Shown piece after piece: positions 7,535 to 16,447 of a stretch of DNA of 64,000 nucleotides; position 1 is the stretch's first letter; every line of letters starts with the position of its first letter. The stretch lies in the NCBI RefSeq assembly GCF_012641435.1, contig NZ_JABAIJ010000016.1, positions 79,014 through 143,013 of the forward strand, given 5' to 3'. Under the pieces are notes generated by a model that made no database searches, was not told the DNA's origin, and saw only the letters and a list, made by a program, of their open reading frames with translations. The position numbers and the translations under genes were made by a program. Source of the stretch: Rhizobium sp. P38BS-XIX (GTDB lineage Bacteria > Pseudomonadota > Alphaproteobacteria > Rhizobiales > Rhizobiaceae).

Positions 7535-8962
7535 GACGATAGAGCCGACATCGAACACAGGGGGCAATTGTTCGAAAGTGCCGCGAACGGTCTCCAGTGC
7601 CGAGCGAAGGGCGGAGTGAGACAGGCGGCCGCCGAGGCAGATGCGAATGCCGCCAGCCGGTCGCTCCCCGCCTGCGACGAAAGGCTCGGACGGCGTGATC
7701 GCGACGCCCTTGCGCGCGAGTGCGCGCACAAGGCCATCCTCGGTCCAGCGCTCGGGCACCGAAAGCCATGCGCATAGCGACAGCGGATGGCTGCCTGCAA
7801 CAAATGGAGCCAGCACGTCGGAGACGATCGACTGTCGTGCCTCGGCTTCGTTTCTCTGAACGGCAAGCAGCGTCTCGGCGGTGCCATCCAGAACCCAGCG
7901 CGAAGCCATTTCCGCAACGACATTGGTCGCGCTCCAGCCGGTAACGCGCAGGATCGACGCGGCGCGGATCGAATAATGGGCCGGCACCACGAGATAACCA
8001 AGACGCAATCCCGTCATCACGGATTTCGTAAAGCTCGTCACGAAGAATCCCAGCTCAGGTATAAGGTCCGCCATGGAGGGAAGGGGATCGCGCAGCATAG
8101 GCTTATACACTTCGTCTTCGATGACGAAGATACCGTGCCGGCGGGCGATATCGGCGATCGTGCGTCGGCGCTCTGCACCCATGACGTGGCTGGTCGGGTT
8201 GCCGAGCGTTGAGACGATGACAAGCGCAGACACGTCGCCGACGGCGCAAGCGGCCTCGAAGGCATCCGGCAATATACCCTCGTGATCCGTCGGCAGGCCG
8301 CGCAGGGTGAAGCCGAGAACATTGGCGAGACCGATGATGCCGTGATCGGTCAAGTTCTCGGTGAGGACCACTTCGCCCGGCCGTATCACCGAAGCGACGG
8401 CAAGGAAGAGGCCGTGCGCTGCGCCGTTCGTAATCAGGATCCGATCGGGGTCGGCCTTCACCGACAAACGTGATAGCCAGACCTGCGCTGCGGCGCGATG
8501 AGCATCCAGACCGGCGATCGGCCGGCAAGGTCGCATGAAGCTGCTATTATCGGTTTCCGCAAGAGCGCGCATCAGTTCGCGGGCCGATCGCTCATGCGCG
8601 TCGGTGTAGACGGCCCGAATGATAGAAAGATCGGCGCTGCCGCTCGGATCGCGATCGAGCATGAAGCTGTCGGCGCGTTCGGTGACGCGGCTACGCACGA
8701 AGGTGCCGCGCCCAACTTCGCCGCGCAGGTAGCCGCGGCGCTCGGCTTCCTTGTAACTCAGGCTCACGGTCTGGACCGAGATTCCGAGCGCGTGGGCGAG
8801 ATCGCGATGCGTGGGCATCTGGGTGTGAACCGGCAGGATGCCATCGTCGATGTCGGCGATGATCTTGTCAGTCAGCAGCTTGTGTTTGGTCGCACCCTTA
8901 CGATGCTGAAGAACGGGCTTCCAGGCACCATTGTCCTGGTCTTTTGAATCATGACGATACAT
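7532..8962 (-). CDS. enuR: MocR-type regulator of ectoine catabolism EnuR
   Basis: GntR-type winged helix (about residues 25-90, MPTHRDLAHALGISVQTVS) fused to a fold-type I aminotransferase domain. The PLP-binding lysine is visible in TSFTKSVMTGLRLGY. EnuR binds PLP and responds to ectoine breakdown intermediates (N-alpha-acetyl-diaminobutyrate, diaminobutyrate) in other proteobacteria. The start is uncertain: I chose the ATG at 8962 (476 residues) because a perfect TATAAT on the minus strand (8984-8979) lies just upstream. In-frame ATGs at 8992 and 9001 would place that box inside the coding sequence. No Shine-Dalgarno is evident for any of them. The stop codon lies in the edge of the palindromic repeat. 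Confidence 0.85.
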   Translation of the reverse strand: MYRHDSKDQDNGAWKPVLQHRKGATKHKLLTDKIIADIDDGILPVHTQMPTHRDLAHALGISVQTVSLSYKEAERRGYLRGEVGRGTFVRSRVTERADSFMLDRDPSGSADLSIIRAVYTDAHERSARELMRALAETDNSSFMRPCRPIAGLDAHRAAAQVWLSRLSVKADPDRILITNGAAHGLFLAVASVIRPGEVVLTENLTDHGIIGLANVLGFTLRGLPTDHEGILPDAFEAACAVGDVSALVIVSTLGNPTSHVMGAERRRTIADIARRHGIFVIEDEVYKPMLRDPLPSMADLIPELGFFVTSFTKSVMTGLRLGYLVVPAHYSIRAASILRVTGWSATNVVAEMASRWVLDGTAETLLAVQRNEAEARQSIVSDVLAPFVAGSHPLSLCAWLSVPERWTEDGLVRALARKGVAITPSEPFVAGGERPAGGIRICLGGRLSHSALRSALETVRGTFEQLPPVFDVGSIV

Positions 8963-8972
8963 GGATTGATCC

Positions 8973-8999
8973 GGTACAATTATAGAATCCATGTACACC
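8973..8999 (-). promoter_or_regulatory. Candidate promoter/operator of enuR
   Basis: An inverted repeat GTACA (8974-8978) and TGTAC (8992-8996) with a 13-base spacer flanks a perfect minus-strand -10 box, TATAAT (8984-8979). A paired -35 box is not obvious. A palindrome over the -10 box just before the regulator fits autorepression by EnuR, but this is inference. If transcription starts near 8972 the leader for an ATG at 8962 is only about 10 bases. Confidence 0.45.
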
Positions 9000-9106
9000 A
9001 TCCGGCGCCGAATGGCGACGACCGAATGCGATGGTGCGGCCCATTGTCAACAACGGGCCGCACCACTGTATGAGGATGCGCGGGAATTGCGCCGGCTTAG
9101 CGCGGA

Positions 9107-10486
9107 TCAGCGGCCCGAGAGCACGCTGTCGATTGCGCCGGCAGCCGCCTTCACGACGGTATCGGCTTCTTCGCGAGTCAGGCAAAGCGGCGGTGCAAAG
9201 CCGAGAATGTCTCCCTGCGGCATGGCACGGCCGATAACGCCACGCTCAAGCAGCGCTGCCGCCACTTGCGGGCCGATCTTCTGCGCGGGATCGAAGAACT
9301 TGCGGTCGTCCTTGTCTTCGACGAATTCGATGGCAGCCATCAAGCCGTCGCCGCGAACTTCGCCGACATGCTTGTGACCGCCGACAGCCTTGGCGAGTTC
9401 CGAGCGGAAATAGGCGCCGGTCGAGCCTGCATTCTCGACGATGCCGAGTTCATCGACCAGCTCGAGGTTGGCGATGCCGGCGGCCGCGCAGATCGGGTGT
9501 GCGGAATAAGTCCAACCATGGCCGATGGCGCCAAGCTGATCCGATCCCTGGACGAGCACCTGCCACATCTTGTCCGACACGATGCTGCCCGAAAGCGGCG
9601 CATAAGCAGATGTCAGGCCCTTGGCGATGGTAATGAGGTCCGGCTTCATGCCGTAATGATCGGATCCGAACATCGTGCCGAGACGCCCAAAGCCGGTGAC
9701 GACTTCATCAGCCACGAGAAGGATGTCGTATTTATCGAGAACGGCCTGGGTCTTCTGCCAGTAGGTCTTCGCCGGCGGAACGATGCCGCCTGTGCCGAGG
9801 ATCGGTTCACCGATGAAGGCTGCGACTGTGTCCGGACCTTCGGCTAGGATCATTTCCTCGAGTTTATCAGCGCAATGCTGTGCAAACTGTTCCTCGCTCA
9901 TCGAGCGATCGGCGCGGCGGAAGTAGTAAGGTGCTTCGGTATGGAGGATCGGCGCGCGCGGCAGATCGAAGGCCTTGTGGAAGAGTTCCAGGCCAGTCAG
10001 GCTCCCCGTCATGACACCCGAGCCATGATAGCCGCGCCAACGGGAAATGATCTTCTTCTTCTCCGGACGACCGAGAATATTGTTGTAGTACCAGATGAGC
10101 TTGATGTTGGTCTCGTTGGCATCGGAACCGGAAAGACCGAAATAGACGCGGCTCATGCCTTCGGGCGCGCGGTCGATGATCATCTTCGAAAGCGTAATCG
10201 AGGCTTCGGTGCCGTGACCGACATAGGCGTGGTAATAAGCAAGGTTCTTAGCCTGCTCGGCGATCGCATCGGCGATCTTCTGGCGGCCGTAACCGACATT
10301 GACGCAGTAAAGACCGGCAAAGGCATCGAGGCTCTTCTTGCCGCTGGTGTCGGTGATGTAGACGCCCTCGGCGCTCGAGATCACCCGGGTCGGCGTTTCG
10401 CCGCGCGCGTGCATTCCCATGTGGGTCGAGGGATGGAAGAAATGGTCCCTGTCCCAGGCGTTCAGTTCGTTGCGCTTGTCCAACAT
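9107..10486 (-). CDS. doeD: Diaminobutyrate transaminase DoeD (class III aminotransferase)
   Basis: 459-residue class III PLP aminotransferase. The PLP lysine is in ITIAKGLTSAYAPLSG, with the DEVVTGFGR motif before it and GLSGSDANETNIK for phosphate binding. In ectoine degraders DoeD transfers the 4-amino group of L-2,4-diaminobutyrate to give aspartate 4-semialdehyde. The ATG at 10486 is preceded by AAGGAA; upstream in-frame codons run into the doeC 3' end and are not credible. It is 31 bases downstream of doeC on the same strand and probably co-transcribed. The sequence alone would also fit a beta-alanine or putrescine:pyruvate transaminase; context favours DoeD. Confidence 0.82.
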   Translation of the reverse strand: MLDKRNELNAWDRDHFFHPSTHMGMHARGETPTRVISSAEGVYITDTSGKKSLDAFAGLYCVNVGYGRQKIADAIAEQAKNLAYYHAYVGHGTEASITLSKMIIDRAPEGMSRVYFGLSGSDANETNIKLIWYYNNILGRPEKKKIISRWRGYHGSGVMTGSLTGLELFHKAFDLPRAPILHTEAPYYFRRADRSMSEEQFAQHCADKLEEMILAEGPDTVAAFIGEPILGTGGIVPPAKTYWQKTQAVLDKYDILLVADEVVTGFGRLGTMFGSDHYGMKPDLITIAKGLTSAYAPLSGSIVSDKMWQVLVQGSDQLGAIGHGWTYSAHPICAAAGIANLELVDELGIVENAGSTGAYFRSELAKAVGGHKHVGEVRGDGLMAAIEFVEDKDDRKFFDPAQKIGPQVAAALLERGVIGRAMPQGDILGFAPPLCLTREEADTVVKAAAGAIDSVLSGR

Positions 10487-10517
10487 GTTGTGGTTCCTTC
10501 TTTTTGTATCGGGAGCG

Positions 10518-12014
10518 TCAGGCAGTCGTGTCGACGCAGAGATATTTGAGCTCGGTGAAGGCTTCGATGCCGTGGCGGGAGCCTTCACGACCGAGGCCGG
10601 ATTGCTTCCAGCCGCCAAAGGGGATCGGTCCGCCGGTAATCTTCACGCGGTTGATGGCCACCATGCCGTATTCGAGCGCGCGGCCGAGCCGCATCTGCCG
10701 TGCGCCATTGGCGGTCACGACATAGGCGACAAGGCCATATTCCGTGTCGTTGGCCCGGGCGACGACCTCGTCCTCGCTGTCGAAGACGCTGACGGCGGCG
10801 ACCGGTCCAAACGTTTCCTCGTGCATGATTAGCGCATCCGGTGAGGGCTCGACCAGCAAAGTGGGCTGAAAGAAGAGTGAACCAGCCGCGTGACGTTTTC
10901 CGCCGACAACAAGCCGTGCGCCCTGCTTCAGAGCGTCCGCCACCTGTTCTTCCACTTTCACGACGGCGCGTTCGTGCATCAGCGGGCCGATCTCGGCGGC
11001 ACCGTCCAAGCCGTTTCCTACCTTCAAGGCTTCGATGCGTTTGCCGAATGCCGTGACGAACGCGTCCATGATCGAACGCTGGACGAAGATACGATTGGCG
11101 GCGAGGCAATCCTGGCCCGACGTTGCGAATTTGGCATTGATGGCGATATCCACGGCGCGATCGATATCGGCATCATCGAAGACGATCAGCGGCGCATGGC
11201 CGCCAAGTTCCATCACAAGCCGCTTCATTGTTCCGGCACACTGGCCGGCGATCATCTTGCCGATGCCGGTCGAGCCGGTGAAGCTCAGTGCCCTGACCCG
11301 CGGATCGTCACAGAACGCGCCGACAATGGTCGCCGCGTCGCCGGTGATGACATTGAAGACGCCGGACGGAAGCCCGGCGCGCTCGCCGAGTTCGGCAAGT
11401 GCCAGCGCCGAAAGCGGTGTTTCGGACGACGGGTGGGCGACGACGGTGCAGCCGGCCGCAAGCGCTGCAGCCGCCTTGCGGGTGATCATGGCCGAAGGAA
11501 AGTTCCAGGGCGTGACAATGCCGACAACGCCCAGAGCTTCCCTGCGCACGATCATTTCTGCATCGGGCAGGTGGCTGGTCACGCTCTCCGCGTTGATACG
11601 CTTGGCTTCCTCTGCATACCATTCAATGAAGCCTGCCGCATAATCGATCTCGCCGCGGGATTCAGCGAGCGGCTTGCCTTGCTCCAGAGTCATGATCAGC
11701 GCCAGATCTTCGCGCGCCTCAATCATCAATTCATACCATTTGCGCAGGATTGCCGCGCGCTTTTGCGGCAGCAGCGAGCGCCAGCCCGCAAAGGCCTCAT
11801 TCGCGGCGTCGATAGCCTCGAAAGTCTCTCGTTGGTCGAGGCTGGTGACCCAGGCAAGCGTCGCGGAGGAGGCTGGATCGGTGACCTCAAAGCTTTGATT
11901 GGCCTTGCCAGCAACCCAGCGGCCCGCGACATAGGACAGATCTCGCAAGAGATGGCGGTCGTTCAGCCGCGAAAGGGCTTCATGATAGGTGGCACGGGCG
12001 TGGAGCGCGTTCAT
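10518..12014 (-). CDS. doeC: Aspartate-semialdehyde dehydrogenase DoeC (succinate-semialdehyde dehydrogenase family)
   Basis: 498-residue NAD(P)-dependent aldehyde dehydrogenase. Motifs: FTGSTGIGKMI, general-base Glu in MELGGHAPLIVF, nucleophile Cys in SGQDCLAANRI, and PWNFPSAMITRK in the cofactor site. The family is close to GabD-type succinate-semialdehyde dehydrogenases. With DoeD upstream in the pathway it would oxidise aspartate 4-semialdehyde to L-aspartate, finishing ectoine breakdown. I chose the ATG at 12014, preceded by GGAAAGAGAG, over the TTG two codons earlier. A 119-base gap holding a weak terminator separates it from doeX, so it may have its own promoter. Confidence 0.82.
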   Translation of the reverse strand: MNALHARATYHEALSRLNDRHLLRDLSYVAGRWVAGKANQSFEVTDPASSATLAWVTSLDQRETFEAIDAANEAFAGWRSLLPQKRAAILRKWYELMIEAREDLALIMTLEQGKPLAESRGEIDYAAGFIEWYAEEAKRINAESVTSHLPDAEMIVRREALGVVGIVTPWNFPSAMITRKAAAALAAGCTVVAHPSSETPLSALALAELGERAGLPSGVFNVITGDAATIVGAFCDDPRVRALSFTGSTGIGKMIAGQCAGTMKRLVMELGGHAPLIVFDDADIDRAVDIAINAKFATSGQDCLAANRIFVQRSIMDAFVTAFGKRIEALKVGNGLDGAAEIGPLMHERAVVKVEEQVADALKQGARLVVGGKRHAAGSLFFQPTLLVEPSPDALIMHEETFGPVAAVSVFDSEDEVVARANDTEYGLVAYVVTANGARQMRLGRALEYGMVAINRVKITGGPIPFGGWKQSGLGREGSRHGIEAFTELKYLCVDTTA

Positions 12015-12104
12015 CGGCAAATCTCTCTTTCCAGATGACCCATGCTGTCATGGAACACCACGAGAGATTGTCTATTGGTCGCAGCAGCAGGAGAGAAAAG
12101 GCCT

Positions 12105-12136
12105 AAAGAAAAAGACGATGCTAGAGAGTTTCTCTA
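12105..12136 (-). terminator. Weak terminator at the end of doeX
   Basis: On the minus strand the stem TAGAGA-AAC-TCTCTA (12136-12122) includes the doeX stop codon and is followed a few bases later by a U-rich stretch (complement of 12105-12112). The stem is only 6 bp, so termination is probably partial. Confidence 0.35.
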
Positions 12137-12628
12137 TTCGTCGTCAGGAAGTTCGCCGGAAAGAAGATCGGCTACCGGAAGGACGATTTCTTCCTTCACG
12201 GTCTTGGTGACGATGTAGGTAAAATAGCGTTCTATGCCGAGGTCGCGGTCGAGCAGATTGTCGATCAGGCGTTGATAAGCGTCGATGTTCACGGTCGTTA
12301 TTTTCAAAATGTAATCGACGCCGCCGCCGACGGCCCAGCATGCGACGATTTCCGGCGTGGACGCGATTGCGCGCTCAAAGCGCTCAAAGTCAGCCTGCCG
12401 ATGATTGGTAAGGGTGACTTCCACCATGACGCTGGCGACAGGCGCCAACCGACGCAGGGAAAGTTTTGCATGATAACCGGTGATGATCCCGGCCTTTTCC
12501 AGCTTGCGCAGGCGCAGCCAGCACGGTGTCGGCGACAACCCCACTTTTTCCGCGAGCGCAAGCTTGGTGATGCGGCCATCGCGTTGAATGGCTTCAAGTA
12601 TCCGCAGATCGATGGCGTCAAGTTTCAT
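12134..12628 (-). CDS. doeX: Lrp/AsnC-family regulator (DoeX-like)
   Basis: 164-residue Lrp/AsnC protein: N-terminal winged helix (residues 1-60, with LALAEKVGLSPTPCWLRLRKL) and a C-terminal RAM/ligand-binding domain (residues about 65-150, containing GGGVDYILKI). Ectoine degradation clusters often carry an AsnC-type gene named doeX beside doeC/doeD, so a role with EnuR in this regulon is likely but inferred. Ligands of this family are usually amino acids. The sequence CTATTG occurs upstream of both doeC (12072-12077) and this gene (12796-12801), a possible shared site. Confidence 0.8.
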   Translation of the reverse strand: MKLDAIDLRILEAIQRDGRITKLALAEKVGLSPTPCWLRLRKLEKAGIITGYHAKLSLRRLAPVASVMVEVTLTNHRQADFERFERAIASTPEIVACWAVGGGVDYILKITTVNIDAYQRLIDNLLDRDLGIERYFTYIVTKTVKEEIVLPVADLLSGELPDDE

Positions 12629-13046
12629 TGGCAGGCTGCTTATGTCTCGGTCCGTGTCCTGAGACCAATGGCACTCGAAACATGGGCTGACAAGCGTGTG
12701 GCACGAAATCGAGCAAAAACGTTTGCGTGTCTGATTCCGGAATGTATTGCGATGGTTGAAATCTAATAGATGTTACTAATTTTGCGGTGCGGTATCTATT
12801 GAGTGTACCCAATAGGATCGAAGTATTAATTTCAGAGAAATAATTCCCAAGTTTTCTTTATCACTAAAAGTCATAGTCGCCCGGTAAGTCGCCATTTCCC
12901 AAAGATATACTGATTATTAATCACGAACATCTATCTTGGACAGGATACAAGCGGTTCCGGTCATATTGGCCGCTTGCGGAATATTGTTACTGTCAGGTCG
13001 CGCGGGGGGCGGGCCGCTTTGCAACGCCACCCGATAAGGTGGTGAT
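12629..13046. promoter_or_regulatory. Intergenic region between doeX and the chemoreceptor
   Basis: 418 bases without a gene, AT-rich between 12760 and 12940 and so likely to hold the divergent promoters of doeX and the chemoreceptor gene. It contains an inverted repeat CTATTG (12796-12801) with CAATAG (12810-12815), and a leader hairpin CAAGCGG (12948-12954) with CCGCTTG (12970-12976) about 70 bases before the chemoreceptor start. No convincing -35/-10 pair was fixed. Confidence 0.4.
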
Positions 13047-15398
13047 ATGATTTTGAAATCCGCAACTAGCCGCAATATTTTCTCGGTCGCCGCGTGTGGC
13101 GTCATCGCGACGGTCGCCGCATCAGCGATCTTGTTTAATTCCGCGTACACGACCATTCGCCAATCGAGCCTCGATCAGATGCGGCAGATGGCCAGCACGA
13201 CTGCGGCCGGATCGGAAAAGACCCTCGGGTCAGCTATTGCGGTGGTCAATTCGCTGGAGACCGTCCTTGAGACGATGAAAGTGTCAGGCCATGCCGATCG
13301 CTCCACAGCGGACAGCATCCTCAAAAATCTGCTGGCAACCAATCCGGTGGCGCTTGGCGTCTGGACGGGCTGGGAGCCGGATGCCTTTGATGGCAAGGAC
13401 AAGGATTTCGTCGGCAAGGAAGGCCACGATGCCACTGGCCGCTATGTTCCCTATTGGGTGCGCAGCGGCGGCGCTATCAGCCACGTTCCGCTGACGGATT
13501 ACACCGTGTCAGGTGCCGGAGATTACTACCAGCTGCCGTTCACCCAGAAAAAGACCGTTATCATCGAACCCTATTCCTATGCGATCGATGGCAAGCAGGT
13601 TTTGATGACCTCCATTACCAAGCCGATCATCATCGATGGCAAGCCCGTCGGCGTGGCCGGCATGGACATGGCGCTCGACGATGCCCAAAAGGCCATATCC
13701 GCCATTCACCCGATGGGGACGGGCTTCATGAGCCTCGTCACCGGAGCCGGCGGAATGATCAGCCATCCCGATGGCGCGCTGATCGGGAAGAATATCAAGG
13801 ACGGTGGTGCGGAGACGGCCGGCTGGGATCAGCTGATCGCCAACCCTGGTATGGAGCGCGAAATCACCAGCGCCGACGGCACCGATTATTTCGCCGTTGC
13901 CGAGCCGGTGAAGCTCACCGACAGCATGTCATGGTACGCAATCGTCGCCGTGCCGAAGGCCACGGTTTTTGCGCAGGTCAATTCCGTCGTCAGAAATGCC
14001 ATTCTGGTCACTTCGATCGCCACTGTTCTTCTCGGCCTTGCCGGCTGGCTGATCGCCCGGCGGTTCGTGCGTCGGATCGAGAATGTCATCGGCGAAACCG
14101 ACAGGATCGCCAATGGTGATCTCAACGTCGTGCTTAAGGATCGCGAGGCTCGCGATGAGATCGGTGATCTCTCGCGTTCGCTGCACATACTTCTTGAAAA
14201 CAACCGGGAAAAAGTGCGGCTTGAGACAGAGGCTGAAGCGAGCCGGTCGGCGCAGGAGATCGAACGGGCTGAACGCGCCCGCATCAACGATGCCCAGGAA
14301 GCCGAGGTCAAATTCGCCGTCGGCGAGCTTGCCGCCGGGCTGGTGCAGCTTTCGGACGGAAACATGACGGTGCGTCTCGATCAACCGTTTACCTCTGCTC
14401 TCGATGCGATCCGCGGCAATTTCAATGCCTCGGTCGAGAAGCTCCAGGAAGCGATGATGTCCTTCTCGGAGAACGCGTCAGTGATCCAGAGCGGGTCTGA
14501 CGAGATCCGCACGGGGGCGGACGATCTGGCGCGTCGTACGGAACAGCAGGCGGCGTCCGTCGAGGAGACGGCGGCAGCGCTCGAACAGATCACTACCTCG
14601 ATCAAGGACTCCACCACACGCGCCGAAGAAGCTGCTTCCCTCGTCGGGCGCACGAAAGACAATGCCGAGCGCTCCGGTGAGATCGTTCACAGCGCCGTCG
14701 AAGCGATGAACGGTATCGAGCAGTCTTCGCTATCGATCTCCAACATCATCGGCGTGATCGACGATATCGCCTTCCAGACAAACCTGCTTGCGCTGAATGC
14801 CGGCGTCGAGGCAGCTCGAGCCGGTGAAGCAGGCAAGGGCTTTGCAGTCGTCGCCCAGGAGGTGCGCGAACTTGCGCAACGCTCCGCGACGGCCGCCAAG
14901 GAGATCAAGGCGCTCATTCACTCTTCCGGTGATCAGGTCAAGCGAGGCGTGAGCCTGGTCGGTCAGACCGGTGAAGCGCTGCGGGCGATCGTTCAGGAAG
15001 TGCAATTGATCGACAGCAACGTACAGGCAATCGTACAATCGGCACGGGAACAATCGACCGGGCTTCAGGAGATCAATACGGCCGTCAACCAGATGGATCA
15101 GGCGACGCAGAAAAATGCCGCCATGGTCGAGGAATCCAACGCGGCAACGCATACGCTGGCAAGCGAAGTCTCGTCGCTCTCCAACCGCCTTGCGCAGTTC
15201 AAGTTGGATATGAGTGCCAGAAAAGTGGTTCCGCTGAATGCCGCGGCGCGGGTTCACACCGATGCGCCTGCCAGGGCTATCCCCCTCAGCAAGGCCGCGG
15301 GCAGCCAGTCCTCGGGACAGAGGGCGCTGACCGACAAACTTCGCTCGGCATTCGGAAACACTGCGCCGGCAGCCAGCCCCGCCTGGGAGGATTTTTGA
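13047..15398 (+). CDS. Methyl-accepting chemotaxis protein with periplasmic dCache domain
   Basis: 783-residue chemoreceptor. Transmembrane helix 1 is near residues 13-33 and helix 2 near 317-337; between them is a periplasmic region of about 280 residues of the dCache type (VWTGWEPDAFDG and GMDMALDDAQ segments). A HAMP domain follows (about 338-392), then a second HAMP-like stretch, then the MCP signalling domain with its conserved tip FQTNLLALNAGVEAARAG near residue 575. The C-terminus ends in PAWEDF, resembling the WEEF-type pentapeptide that tethers CheR/CheB. AGGTGGTG precedes the ATG. The ligand is unknown; dCache domains often bind amino acids, and the place next to the ectoine genes is suggestive only. 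A strong terminator follows. Confidence 0.9.
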   Translation: MILKSATSRNIFSVAACGVIATVAASAILFNSAYTTIRQSSLDQMRQMASTTAAGSEKTLGSAIAVVNSLETVLETMKVSGHADRSTADSILKNLLATNPVALGVWTGWEPDAFDGKDKDFVGKEGHDATGRYVPYWVRSGGAISHVPLTDYTVSGAGDYYQLPFTQKKTVIIEPYSYAIDGKQVLMTSITKPIIIDGKPVGVAGMDMALDDAQKAISAIHPMGTGFMSLVTGAGGMISHPDGALIGKNIKDGGAETAGWDQLIANPGMEREITSADGTDYFAVAEPVKLTDSMSWYAIVAVPKATVFAQVNSVVRNAILVTSIATVLLGLAGWLIARRFVRRIENVIGETDRIANGDLNVVLKDREARDEIGDLSRSLHILLENNREKVRLETEAEASRSAQEIERAERARINDAQEAEVKFAVGELAAGLVQLSDGNMTVRLDQPFTSALDAIRGNFNASVEKLQEAMMSFSENASVIQSGSDEIRTGADDLARRTEQQAASVEETAAALEQITTSIKDSTTRAEEAASLVGRTKDNAERSGEIVHSAVEAMNGIEQSSLSISNIIGVIDDIAFQTNLLALNAGVEAARAGEAGKGFAVVAQEVRELAQRSATAAKEIKALIHSSGDQVKRGVSLVGQTGEALRAIVQEVQLIDSNVQAIVQSAREQSTGLQEINTAVNQMDQATQKNAAMVEESNAATHTLASEVSSLSNRLAQFKLDMSARKVVPLNAAARVHTDAPARAIPLSKAAGSQSSGQRALTDKLRSAFGNTAPAASPAWEDF

Positions 15399-15467
15399 TC
15401 GGAGCGTCGAGACGCGGATCGAACTCCGCCGTACAGGATCGTTCAGGTCGGTGGTAAATGGATAACG

Positions 15468-15504
15468 AAAAGGCCGCGCGGGGATTTACCCGACGCGGCC
15501 TTTT
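15468..15504 (+). terminator. Rho-independent terminator after the chemoreceptor gene
   Basis: Perfect 11-bp stem AAAAGGCCGCG (15468-15478) with CGCGGCCTTTT (15494-15504), a 15-base loop and a terminal T-run. The A-run on the other arm would let it work on the minus strand too, though no minus-strand gene ends here. Confidence 0.85.
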
Positions 15505-15659
15505 CATTGCGCGCATCGCATTTTCCATCTGTCTGTTTGAGCGTTCCACACACTCATCCTATGGTTTTCTTCAAGAATAATTCTCCTGACCCTTGCGGGT
15601 ATTGCCTTCGAAGCAATTGAGGCTACATCGCACCATGTTGAAGCAATCAGGAGTTTCAT

Positions 15660-16040
15660 ATGCGTAAAATTATTCTGACGGGCATCGCGGTGCTCGGATT
15701 TGCAGCGCCGGCATTTGCGCAGGCGACCAGCGACCAGATGGAAATGGCATATAATTCGGCACGCAATCAGCTCGGCATTCTGAAATATTGCCAGAACGCC
15801 GGCCATATCGACGGTTCTGCCGTTGAAGTTCAGCAGAAGTTGAGCGCTCTCATTCCGGCGCCGACAGATACTTCCAAGGGCGATGCGGCCGAGAAGGAAG
15901 GCGAAAGCGGCAAGATTTCCGCCATGGGCGTCAACCAGGATCTCGCAGCCTCCGCCAAGGCACAGAATGTGTCAGAGAAGCAATTCTGCGAAGTCATCGC
16001 CAATGCCGTCAAGCAGGCAGGCGCACAGCTTCCGAAGTGA
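15660..16040 (+). CDS. Small secreted protein of unknown function
   Basis: 126-residue protein with a Sec signal peptide (about residues 1-21, cleavage near AFA). The mature part is mostly helical, with two cysteines (CQNAG and FCEVI) that could form a disulfide in the periplasm. AGGAG precedes the ATG. Similar short proteins are common in Rhizobiaceae; I recall some being annotated as a pore-forming ESAT-6-like family, but I see no WxG motif and do not rely on that name. An inverted repeat ATTGC-N7-GCAAT lies about 50 bases upstream. Confidence 0.75.
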   Translation: MRKIILTGIAVLGFAAPAFAQATSDQMEMAYNSARNQLGILKYCQNAGHIDGSAVEVQQKLSALIPAPTDTSKGDAAEKEGESGKISAMGVNQDLAASAKAQNVSEKQFCEVIANAVKQAGAQLPK

Positions 16041-16135
16041 TGGAACATGGCGTGGCGGCCAACGCCGCCACGCAATCTCTTCTCTTTGCCGTTGGGAATG
16101 ATGGATAGCGATCGCTATCGCTCCACAATTGCCGC

Positions 16136-16447
16136 TCAGCGCCCGAGCCAGTGATATTCCTCGATCGAGGCTTTGCCGGTCTTTTTGTCATATAGGCACA
16201 TCAGATTCACCGTCTCGGCTTTTCCCTTGGTCTTTCCAAGCGATCCGCGCAACAGAAGGCCGACCTTGCCCGTCGCATCATCGAAAACGATGGGTGCTGA
16301 AACCTCGGGCGTATTCATGCGCGACATCCCGATGCAGGTGCCATTCACCTTCGCGAAAAGTGCGTTCCATGCACTGTCGCTCGAAGCGTAGGACTGTGCT
16401 GCCGTTGCCAGCAAGATAGACGCTGTAGCTACCAATTTCATAAACAT
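16136..16447 (-). CDS. Small secreted protein of unknown function
   Basis: 103-residue protein with a signal peptide (about residues 1-21, ending SYA). The mature part of about 80 residues has two cysteines (GTCIGM and LMCLYD) and probably forms a small beta-rich fold. AAAGG lies 7 bases before the ATG at 16447; the in-frame ATG at 16441 is an alternative start. It is convergent with the preceding small secreted protein and I recognise no family. Confidence 0.65.
   Translation of the reverse strand: MFMKLVATASILLATAAQSYASSDSAWNALFAKVNGTCIGMSRMNTPEVSAPIVFDDATGKVGLLLRGSLGKTKGKAETVNLMCLYDKKTGKASIEEYHWLGR

Noticed and set aside
10890..12038. A 382-codon plus-strand open frame opposite doeC
   Set aside because: It is antisense to an aldehyde dehydrogenase with all catalytic motifs in place.
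15660..16040. Type VII secretion (ESAT-6/WxG100) effector
   Set aside because: The protein has a Sec signal peptide and no WxG motif, and no type VII genes are nearby, so the name was not adopted.
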